5,923 bases of DNA from Streptomyces sp. NRRL WC-3549. Lineage in GTDB: Bacteria; Actinomycetota; Actinomycetes; Streptomycetales; Streptomycetaceae. The stretch's first letter is position 1; every line of letters begins with the position of its first letter. The notes below the pieces were generated by a model. That model saw nothing but the letters and a program-made list of their open reading frames with translations. It searched no databases and was not told where the DNA came from. This document shows positions 1 to 5,280 of the stretch, piece after piece. Location: assembly GCF_000721935.1 (NCBI RefSeq), contig NZ_KL585400.1, forward strand, positions 38,960 through 44,882. Direction: 5' to 3'. The translations under genes and the position numbers were made by a program.

Positions 1-71
1 CCACCGACACCCCGCCGGCCGAGCCCGTCACCACCCCGACGGCCGCACTCCCGTCCGAGCCCACCGGATGA
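1..71 (+). CDS. C-terminal end of a rightward gene with a Pro/Thr-rich tail (partial)
   Basis: The frame starting at base 3 reads TDTPPAEPVTTPTAALPSEP, then TG and a TGA stop at 69-71. Of its 22 codons, 20 end in G or C, better than the other two plus-strand frames, which fits a real high-GC coding frame. The stop sits directly against the first base of the 18-bp hairpin at 72-112, as expected for a gene end. Tails rich in Pro, Thr, Ala and Glu are common as flexible ends of actinobacterial membrane or secreted proteins, but 22 residues cannot assign a family. The gene begins left of the window. The main doubt is the short length: it could be non-coding, but the stop-plus-terminator arrangement makes a gene end the better reading. 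Confidence 0.55.
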   Translation, partial: TDTPPAEPVTTPTAALPSEPTG

Positions 72-112
72 CCTGAGCCCCCGCCCGGCAGCGCGCCGGG
101 CGGGGGCTCAGG
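72..112. terminator. Perfect 18-bp GC-rich hairpin, probable bidirectional terminator
   Basis: Bases 72-89 and 95-112 are perfect reverse complements (18 bp, mostly G:C) around a 5-base loop (agcgc). The hairpin lies between two convergent gene ends, the rightward stop at 69-71 and the PBP stop at 133-135. On the plus strand it is followed by tgtgtt, a weak T-rich tract. On the minus strand no T run follows. The position and stem strength favour a shared terminator for both genes. Many Streptomyces terminators lack a full U tract. Confidence 0.85.
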
Positions 113-132
113 TGTGTTCCAGGGGTGGCGGG

Positions 133-1617
133 CTACTTGCCCAGCACCGCCTGCATCACGCTCTTCGCGATCGGGGCGCCGAGGCGGCCACCGGAGATGT
201 CGGAGCGGGAGATGTCCATGGCCGTCGGGTCGATGAACACCGCGACCGCCACCGAGCGGCCGTCGGACGCCTTGCCGTACGAGACGAACCAGCCGTACGG
301 GACTTCCTTGCTCACGTCGTTGCCACGCTGGGCCGTACCCGTCTTGCCGCCCACCGTCACGCCGTCGATCAGCGCCTTCTGCGCGCTGCCCTCCTTGGCG
401 GTGAACTCCATCATCTCCTGGACCTTCTTCGCCGTCTCCGGCGAGACCGCCTGGCTCATCTCCTTCGGCTCGTGCTTCTCCAGCGTCGACACGTCCGGGC
501 CGCGCAGCTCCTCCACGACATGCGGCTGCATCAGCTTGCCGTCGTTGGCGAGCGCGGCCGTCACCATCGCCATCTGCATCGGGGTGCTCGTGAGGCTGCC
601 CTGGCCCATGCCCGTCAGGGCCGTACCGGGCTTGTCGAGCTCCTCGGGGTAGAGGCTCTTGGTGGCGAGCATGTCGCCGAACTCCTCCGAGTAGACGTCC
701 TCGTTGAAGCCGAACTTCTCCGCCGTCTCCCGCATCTTCTCGTCGCCGACCTTGAGCGCGGCGTCCAGGAAGACGTTGTTGCAGGAGTACTGCATGGCCG
801 TCTTCATCGACGCCTTGTTGCACGTCGCGTCGCCGGCCTCACTGCTGATCTTGGTCGTGGACTGCGGCAGCGGGTACGGGGAGACCGCGTCCGTCGGCGC
901 GTTGACGTCCGTGACGACACCGGCCTCCAGGGCGGCGGCGGCCGTGAGGATCTTGAAGGTGGAGCCGGGCGGGAAGGTCTCGCGCAGCGGCCGGTTGGCG
1001 AGCGGCTTGCTCTTGTCGTCCACCAGCGCCTGGAACTTGTCGCCCTCCTTGAAGGAGTTGCCGGCGAAGACCGAAGGGTCGTACGAGGGGGTCGAGACCA
1101 GGGCGAGCACCTTGCCGGTCGACGGTTCCAGCGCGACGACCGCGCCCCGGGCGTCCAGGTCGGTCAGCCCCTTGTACCCGGCCTCCTGCGCCTTCGCGTC
1201 GATGGTCGTGATCACGTCCCCGCCCCGGCGCGGTTCACCGGTGAGGATGTCCTTGGCGTGCCGGAAGGCGAACCGCTCGTCCTGGCCGCTGAGGATGGAG
1301 TCGTACGTCTTCTCCAGGAGGGACATGCCCTGCGCCTGCGAGGCGTAGCCGGTGACCGGGGCGTACATCTTGCCCTGCTTGAAGGTGCGCTGGTACTTGA
1401 AGTCGGTCCCCTCGACCTCCTTCGACCCGGTGATCGCCTTGCCGTTCACGATGATGTCGCCGCGCGGCGTCGCGAACTGGGTGATCTTCACCCGGCGGTT
1501 GTGCTCGTGGGTGGCCAGCTCCTCGCTCTGGGCGAACTGGAGCCAGTTCGTCCGGATCAGCAGGGCCAGCATCAGCAGCCCGCAGAAGATGGCTATGTGG
1601 CGCAACGGCCTGTTCAT
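133..1617 (-). CDS. Class B penicillin-binding protein (PbpA/FtsI-type D,D-transpeptidase)
   Basis: A 494-aa peptidoglycan D,D-transpeptidase that would cross-link stem peptides outside the membrane. One N-terminal membrane anchor is visible (about residues 8-21, IAIFCGLLMLALLI) after a short basic cytoplasmic end. The PbpA-type dimerisation or pedestal region follows (about 45-150, with ATPRGDI at 49-55). The transpeptidase domain (about 155-490) carries all three catalytic motifs: STFK at 219-222 (nucleophile S219), SCN at 278-280 and KTGT at 425-428. The start is set at the ATG at 1617, which has GGGAG just upstream and leads straight into the membrane anchor. An in-frame ATG at 1671 adds 18 residues but has no ribosome binding site. 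The N-terminus closely resembles actinobacterial PbpA, but no rodA, pknB or pstP gene is adjacent, so this looks like a stand-alone paralogue. The gene follows the oxidoreductase on the same strand after 144 bp and probably has its own promoter. Confidence 0.95.
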   Translation of the reverse strand: MNRPLRHIAIFCGLLMLALLIRTNWLQFAQSEELATHEHNRRVKITQFATPRGDIIVNGKAITGSKEVEGTDFKYQRTFKQGKMYAPVTGYASQAQGMSLLEKTYDSILSGQDERFAFRHAKDILTGEPRRGGDVITTIDAKAQEAGYKGLTDLDARGAVVALEPSTGKVLALVSTPSYDPSVFAGNSFKEGDKFQALVDDKSKPLANRPLRETFPPGSTFKILTAAAALEAGVVTDVNAPTDAVSPYPLPQSTTKISSEAGDATCNKASMKTAMQYSCNNVFLDAALKVGDEKMRETAEKFGFNEDVYSEEFGDMLATKSLYPEELDKPGTALTGMGQGSLTSTPMQMAMVTAALANDGKLMQPHVVEELRGPDVSTLEKHEPKEMSQAVSPETAKKVQEMMEFTAKEGSAQKALIDGVTVGGKTGTAQRGNDVSKEVPYGWFVSYGKASDGRSVAVAVFIDPTAMDISRSDISGGRLGAPIAKSVMQAVLGK

Positions 1618-1679
1618 CCTGCTCCCGCTCCCAGGCGGCAGCCGAGCACACACGCACACGGGCCGCACCATCGATGTCC

Positions 1680-1701
1680 GGAGGTGATAGATGCGATTTT
1701 A
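1680..1701 (-). promoter_or_regulatory. Candidate PBP promoter -10 box and leader start
   Basis: Within the 144-bp gap upstream of the PBP, the minus strand reads TAAAAT at 1701-1696, an AT-rich island in otherwise very GC-rich DNA and a good match to a housekeeping -10 box. No convincing -35 hexamer lies 17-18 bp upstream. Transcription would start near 1692-1688 and give a leader of about 70 nt. The leader would begin with ATCACCTCC (1688-1680), which is identical to the anti-Shine-Dalgarno end of 16S rRNA. The box is seen in the sequence; promoter function is inferred. Confidence 0.3.
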
Positions 1702-1761
1702 GCCTCGCCGGTTGCACACGGGACCGGCGGCCAGGGATGGCGGCCCGGGCGGGGTGTCTCC

Positions 1762-2607
1762 TCAGAGGAACGCGGCGTGCGCGTCCAGCGCCCGCAGCAC
1801 CTCCGGCTCACCGGCGGGCGGGAGTTGCAGCACGACCTCCTCGATCCCCAGCTCCGCGAAGTGCGCCAGCTTGCCGGGGCTCGGTACGACGGCGTACGGC
1901 ACCACCTGGAGGTGACCGGGGTCACGGCCCGCCGCCTCCCACTCCGCACGGAGCTTCGGCAGCGCCTCCGCCAGCCCCCGGCCACCGATCGGCAGCCAGC
2001 CGTCCGCGTTCCGGGCGATCTGCGCGAAGAGCTTCGGGCCCGCCGCCCCGCCGATCAGGGTGCGGGGGCCGTTCACCGGACCGCGTGGCCGCTGCACCGG
2101 CTTGGGGTACGCGTGGCTCGCCCGCACCGATGCGAACTCGCCCTCGTACGCCGTGGGTTCGTCCGCCCACAGGGCCCGCATCAGCGCCAGCCGGTCGCCG
2201 CCCAGCGCCCGCCGCGTCGCCCAGTCGACCCCGTGGTCGGCGGCCTCCTCCACGTTCCAGCCGAAGCCGATGCCGAGCGTGAGGCGTCCACCGGAGAGGT
2301 GGTCCAGGGTGGCGGCCTGCTTGGCCAGGTCGATGGGGTCGTGCTGGGCGATCAGCGTGATGCCGGTCCCCAGGGCCAGCCGCTCGGTGACCGCGCCCGC
2401 CTGCGCCAGGGCGACGAAGGGGTCCAGGGTGCGGCCGTACTCGGGCGGGAGCTCGCCGCCCGCCGGGTAGGGGCTCTCCCGGCTGACCGGGATGTGGGTG
2501 TGCTCGGGCAGGTACAGCCCGTGGAACCCCCGCCGCTCCAGCTCGTGTGCGAGCCGTACCGGCGTGATCGTCTCATCGGTGAGGAAGATCGTCGTGGCGA
2601 TCCGCAT
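1762..2607 (-). CDS. LLM-class (luciferase-like), probably F420-dependent oxidoreductase
   Basis: A 281-aa protein of the bacterial luciferase-like superfamily, cytoplasmic, expected to form a TIM barrel binding F420 (or FMN) and to oxidise or reduce an unidentified small molecule. Hallmarks are the N-terminal strand MRIATTIFLTDETI, an LYLPEHTHIP segment at 31-40, LALGTGITLIAQHDPIDLAKQ at 77-97, and the conserved LDHLSGGRLTLGIGFGWN core at 101-118. RTLIGGAAGP (182-191) and NADGWLPIGG (200-209) follow, and the C-terminal strand-helix is GIEEVVLQLP. The length and the SGGRLTLGIGFGWN motif fit the Rv2161c-like group of F420 enzymes, but the substrate cannot be predicted. The start is the ATG at 2607, preceded by a strong GGAGG with 8-nt spacing. 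The reading frame stays open far upstream, but that stretch lacks family similarity and is rejected. The gene is divergent from the small gene at 2897 and 144 bp ahead of the PBP. It seems complete. Confidence 0.92.
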   Translation of the reverse strand: MRIATTIFLTDETITPVRLAHELERRGFHGLYLPEHTHIPVSRESPYPAGGELPPEYGRTLDPFVALAQAGAVTERLALGTGITLIAQHDPIDLAKQAATLDHLSGGRLTLGIGFGWNVEEAADHGVDWATRRALGGDRLALMRALWADEPTAYEGEFASVRASHAYPKPVQRPRGPVNGPRTLIGGAAGPKLFAQIARNADGWLPIGGRGLAEALPKLRAEWEAAGRDPGHLQVVPYAVVPSPGKLAHFAELGIEEVVLQLPPAGEPEVLRALDAHAAFL

Positions 2608-2742
2608 GCGAGGCACCTCCGTGGTCGGGCGTGACGGACCCAACGTATGCCGAACGGCGGGCGGAGCGGACCCACCGGCCATGGATCCACGGCGGGCCGG
2701 CCGGGCTCGGTCTTCGCCCTCCCTCACACGACGGAGGTGAGC

Positions 2743-2817
2743 CGCACGGGTCCGTAAGTAGGCCGTTGCCGTGTCCGCCGCACCGGCCCCGGGTAGGCAG
2801 GCTTCAGGACCCGTGCG
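2743..2817. repeat. 11-bp perfect inverted repeat with a 53-bp spacer
   Basis: CGCACGGGTCC at 2743-2753 is the exact reverse complement of GGACCCGTGCG at 2807-2817. Just inside the arms, AAG (2756-2758) can also pair with CTT (2802-2804) after a 2-bp mismatch. A smaller GGCCG/CGGCC pair (2761-2765 and 2784-2788) lies further in. It lies in the divergent region between the oxidoreductase start (2607) and the small gene start (2843 or 2897). It could be a structured leader RNA, two operator half-sites or a relic of a small insertion. No clear target-site duplication flanks it. Confidence 0.5.
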
Positions 2818-2830
2818 AGTGACTTTCGGC

Positions 2831-2899
2831 GGGAGTGACAGCATGAGTGTCAGTAGCCCCTGCTTGACTATGGCCATCGACACCGGGGAGCGAGTTGTG
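2831..2899 (+). promoter_or_regulatory. Two competing ribosome binding sites for the small gene
   Basis: Two in-frame starts each have a good Shine-Dalgarno sequence. GGGAG at 2831-2835 lies 7 nt before the ATG at 2843, and GGGGAG at 2885-2890 lies 6 nt before the GTG at 2897. The 18 codons between them (agt, agt, ttg, act, cga, gtt among them) look less coding-like than what follows, so the GTG is preferred. A third in-frame ATG at 2870 has no ribosome binding site. Use of the first start would add MSVSSPCLTMAIDTGERV and give 85 aa. Confidence 0.5.
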
Positions 2900-3100
2900 C
2901 CGACTGTGATCCATAGGACGCGCAGCGAGCTTGTGGAGCAGCGCGAAAGGCTGCTGGCCGGCGTCCACATGAGCTACGAAGAGCTGGCGGAGCGTGCGGC
3001 GACATACAGCCTCAGCCTTCGCGAGCTGGACGTTTGGCACACCATCGAAGGACTCGACTACCTCCTTGACGGTGACGAGGTCAAGCCCTTCTGGCCGTAG
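2897..3100 (+). CDS. Small conserved-looking protein of unknown function
   Basis: A 67-aa protein from the GTG at 2897, beginning MPTVIHRTRSELVEQRERLL. I do not recognise a named family. It is charged and predicted mostly helical: a basic/acidic helix (about 8-22), then SYEELAERAATYSLSLREL (26-44), then DVWHTIEGLDYLLDGD (45-60) and the end EVKPFWP. It has no signal peptide, membrane segment or cysteine. The central segment is loosely like the helical units of small DNA-binding or antitoxin-like proteins, but no helix-turn-helix can be defended. Third-position GC is 54 of 67 codons (81%), with two AGG codons, and looks lower than in its neighbours. This may mean acquisition, weak expression or simply short length. 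It is divergent from the oxidoreductase and converges on the ligase with only 17 bp between stops, so it is transcribed alone. The Trp- and Tyr-rich, ordered C-terminal half supports a real protein. Confidence 0.75.
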   Translation: MPTVIHRTRSELVEQRERLLAGVHMSYEELAERAATYSLSLRELDVWHTIEGLDYLLDGDEVKPFWP

Positions 3101-3117
3101 CGCCGCGCCCCACTCCC

Positions 3118-5034
3118 CTACCGCCGGTACAGCCCCTCGATCTCCTCCGCGTAATCCCGGGTGATCGCGTCCCGCTTCAGCTTCAGGGACGGTGTCAGGT
3201 GGCCGCCCTCCTCGGTGAAGTCCTTGGTCAGCACCGTGAACTCACGGATCGACTCGGCCCGCGAGACCAGCCGGTTGGCCTCGTCCACCGCGCGCTGGAG
3301 CGCCCCGCGCAGTTCCTCGTCGTGGACGAGTTCGCGGATCGGGACGCCCTCCTTCTTGTGCATCCGGCGCCAGTGGGCGAGCCCGTCCGGCTCCAGGGTG
3401 ATCAGGGCGCCGATGAACGGCCGGTCGTCGCCGACGACGAGGCACTGGCTGACCAGCGGGTGGGCGCGGAGCCAGTCCTCCAGTGGGGCGGGGGTGACGT
3501 TCTTGCCGCCAGACGTGATGAGGATGTCCTTCTTGCGCCCGGTGATCGTGAGGTAGCCGTCCTCGTCCAACGCACCCAGATCGCCCGTCGGGAACCAGTC
3601 GTCCTCCCCGCGCGGCACCGGGCCGCCGCGCTCGGCGTCCCAGTAGCCCTGGAAGACCTGACCGCCGCCGAGCAGCACCTCGCCGTCGTCGGCGATCCGT
3701 ACGGCGGTACCCGGCAGCGGCCAGCCCACCGTGCCCAGACGGGGCTTGAGGGGCGGGGTGACGGTGGCGGCGGCGGTGGTCTCGGTCAGCCCGTACCCCT
3801 CGAATATCTGGATGCCGGCGCCCGCGTAGAACGCCGCGAGCCGATGGCCCAGCGGGGAGCCGCCGCAGATCGCGTACCGTACGTGGCCGCCCAGCGCGGC
3901 CCGGATGCGCCGGTAGACCAGCGGGTCGTACAGGGCGCGGGCGGCCCGCAGCCCGAGCCCCGGCCCGGGGCCCGTGCCGTGCTGGGCGGCCTCGACCGCC
4001 TCGCCGTAGCGCCGGGCGATGCGGGCCGCACGGTCGAAGGAGGAGGCGCGGCCCATGTTCTCGGCGGTGGCCCGGCCGGTGTTGTAGACCTTCTCCAGGA
4101 CGTACGGGATGGCCAGCAGGAACGACGGTTCGAAGCCCGCCAGGTCCGTGAGCAGGTCCTCGGTACGGATCGAGGGCGCGTGCCCGAGGCGGACCCGGGC
4201 CCGCATGCAGCCGATCGCGACCATCCGGCCGAAGACATGGCTGAGCGGCAGGAAGAGCAGGGTGGACGCCGGGTCCTTGGAGACGGACTTGAAGACCGGG
4301 TGGAGCAGTTCGATGGCGTTGTCCACCTCGGCGAAGAAGTTGCCGTGGGTCAGGACGCAGCCCTTGGGCCGGCCCGTGGTGCCCGAGGTGTAGATGAGGG
4401 TGGCGGGGCTGTGCGGCTCCAGGGTGGCGCGGCGCGCGGCGACCACCGCGTCCGGGACGTCCTTGCCGAGCGACTTCAGCCGGCCGATCGCCCCCGTGTC
4501 GAACTGCCACAGATGGGTGAGCGAGCCGAGTTGCTGCCGCTCCTGGCTGACCAGCCTGCCCTGCTCCTTGGTCTCCACGGCGCAGGCGGCGGCCCCCGAG
4601 TCCTGGAGGATCCAGCGGGTCTGGAAGGCGGACGAGGTCGGGTAGACGGGCACGGTGACCAGGCCCGCCGCCCAGGACGCGAAGTCGAGCAGCGTCCACT
4701 CGTAGGTGGTACGGGCCATGATGGCGATCCGGTCGCCGGCCCGGAGGCCCTCCGCGATCAGCCCTTTGGCGACGGCCTGGACCTCGGCCGCGAAGTCGGC
4801 GGCGGTGACGTCCTGCCAGGTGCCGTCGGGCCGCTTGCGGCTGAGCACGGTCTCGGCCGGGGCCTCGCGGGCGTTGTCGAAGGGGATCTCCGCGAGCGAA
4901 CCCCGCCGGACGACCGGCGCGAACAGGGGTACGGAGACCTCCCGTACCGTGCCGTCCGACGCCCTGACCCTGGTCGGTTCGACCAGGACGGGTGCGGAGG
5001 GGGCGGCGGGGGTGGCGGATGCGGGCGTGGACAC
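3118..5034 (-). CDS. Long-chain fatty-acid--CoA ligase (FadD15-like, AMP-forming)
   Basis: A 638-aa adenylate-forming enzyme that activates fatty acids with ATP to acyl-AMP and then acyl-CoA, feeding beta-oxidation or lipid synthesis. The motifs run in the usual order. The P-loop-like A3 motif YTSGTTGRPKG is at 215-225, and LPLSHVFGR at 262-270. GYGLTET (A5) is at 413-419, TGDLG (A7) at 483-487, and GRKKDILITSGGKNV (A8 hinge) at 499-513. The C-terminal LTPSLKLKR has K618 as the likely catalytic lysine. The split into a large N-terminal and a small C-terminal domain, and a length a little above 600 aa, fit the bacterial long-chain FadD15/Faa group rather than acetyl-CoA synthetases. The start is the GTG at 5034 with GAGGAG 6 nt upstream. 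The first 20 or so residues are Ala/Pro-rich and probably disordered. The gene lies downstream of the thiolase on the same strand, separated by 240 bp with repeats and a hairpin, so expression may be uncoupled. The exact chain-length preference is not readable. Confidence 0.95.
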   Translation of the reverse strand: MSTPASATPAAPSAPVLVEPTRVRASDGTVREVSVPLFAPVVRRGSLAEIPFDNAREAPAETVLSRKRPDGTWQDVTAADFAAEVQAVAKGLIAEGLRAGDRIAIMARTTYEWTLLDFASWAAGLVTVPVYPTSSAFQTRWILQDSGAAACAVETKEQGRLVSQERQQLGSLTHLWQFDTGAIGRLKSLGKDVPDAVVAARRATLEPHSPATLIYTSGTTGRPKGCVLTHGNFFAEVDNAIELLHPVFKSVSKDPASTLLFLPLSHVFGRMVAIGCMRARVRLGHAPSIRTEDLLTDLAGFEPSFLLAIPYVLEKVYNTGRATAENMGRASSFDRAARIARRYGEAVEAAQHGTGPGPGLGLRAARALYDPLVYRRIRAALGGHVRYAICGGSPLGHRLAAFYAGAGIQIFEGYGLTETTAAATVTPPLKPRLGTVGWPLPGTAVRIADDGEVLLGGGQVFQGYWDAERGGPVPRGEDDWFPTGDLGALDEDGYLTITGRKKDILITSGGKNVTPAPLEDWLRAHPLVSQCLVVGDDRPFIGALITLEPDGLAHWRRMHKKEGVPIRELVHDEELRGALQRAVDEANRLVSRAESIREFTVLTKDFTEEGGHLTPSLKLKRDAITRDYAEEIEGLYRR

Positions 5035-5056
5035 GGGCGGCTCCTCGACAGGGGGT

Positions 5057-5091
5057 CCGGCGCCGGGCCCGTCCCTGGGCTCCGGCGCCGG
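5057..5091. promoter_or_regulatory. Strong hairpin next to the acyl-CoA ligase start
   Basis: Bases 5057-5070 pair with 5077-5091 to make a 14-bp G:C stem with one bulged T (5081) and a 6-base loop (gtccct, 5071-5076). Each arm contains CCGGCGCCGG, which is itself a perfect palindrome (5057-5066 and 5082-5091), so the element could equally be two operator copies. It ends 22 bp before the GTG start at 5034, close to the GAGGAG ribosome binding site. No T run follows on the minus strand, so a classic terminator is less likely than a leader structure or protein-binding site. Function is inferred from position only. Confidence 0.45.
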
Positions 5092-5182
5092 CGCGGGCGG
5101 TGGGCGCGCGGGGCGTACGTGTGCGGTGAAGCGGTTCCGGTGGGGCGGAGGGGGTGCGTGCCGGAAGGGGCGTACGCGAAGG

Positions 5183-5280
5183 GCGTCAGGCCGTCAGGGG
5201 CGCGTCAGGCCGTCAAGGGGGTCAGGGGCATCAGGGGGTCAGGGGCGTCAGGGTGTCAGGCGCGTCAGGGGGTGTCAGGG
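5183..5280. repeat. Array of 11 GTCAGG units with a period of about 9 bp
   Basis: On the plus strand, GTCAGG or a one-base variant starts at 5185, 5193, 5204, 5212, 5221, 5230, 5238, 5247, 5255, 5264 and 5274 (spacings 8-11, mostly 8-9). The left part also forms a 19-bp tandem duplication (5183-5201 and 5202-5220, 17 of 19 identical). The last unit contains the thiolase stop codon (TCA at 5275-5277). The plus strand is G-rich and the transcript of the leftward genes would be C-rich and poor in G. The array lies in the 240-bp gap between thiolase and ligase. It may act as a Rho-loading site or be a slippage-generated simple repeat; it is not a CRISPR. Confidence 0.8.

Noticed and set aside
1680..1704. 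Plus-strand GGAGGTGAT followed by ATG, resembling a perfect translation start
   Set aside because: The ORF from that ATG stops after three codons (ATG CGA TTT TAG), and the longer in-frame candidates nearby are antisense shadows.
1700..1761. Intrinsic terminator after the oxidoreductase stop
   Set aside because: The GC-rich stretch contains direct copies of GGCGGCC rather than a long inverted repeat, and no T run follows; no credible stem-loop was found.
112..2634. An 840-codon plus-strand open frame spanning the PBP and oxidoreductase genes
   Set aside because: It is antisense to two well-supported genes. Its product is Arg/His/Leu-rich with no domain, the usual mirror frame of high-GC coding DNA.
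2864..2869. TTGACT as a -35 box for the small gene
   Set aside because: The position 17 bp downstream reads GGAGCG, which is the ribosome binding site region and not a -10 box.
2608..2970. Upstream extension of the oxidoreductase frame by 121 codons
   Set aside because: The extension lacks family similarity and crosses the divergent regulatory region. The ATG at 2607 has a strong GGAGG and begins exactly at the first LLM strand.
3242..4699. A 485-codon minus-strand frame inside the acyl-CoA ligase
   Set aside because: It overlaps the ligase in another frame, is Arg/Gly/Pro-rich and has no recognisable motif, while the ligase frame carries every family motif.
5114..5138. ECF-sigma-like GGAAC...CGT promoter upstream of the ligase
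   Set aside because: The spacing between the two elements is 14 bp, shorter than typical SigE or SigR promoters, and the second element is part of a CGTACG palindrome. Too weak to list.
5183..5280. CRISPR-like array
   Set aside because: Units are only 6-9 bp with no unique spacers of about 30 bp and no cas genes, so it is a simple tandem repeat.
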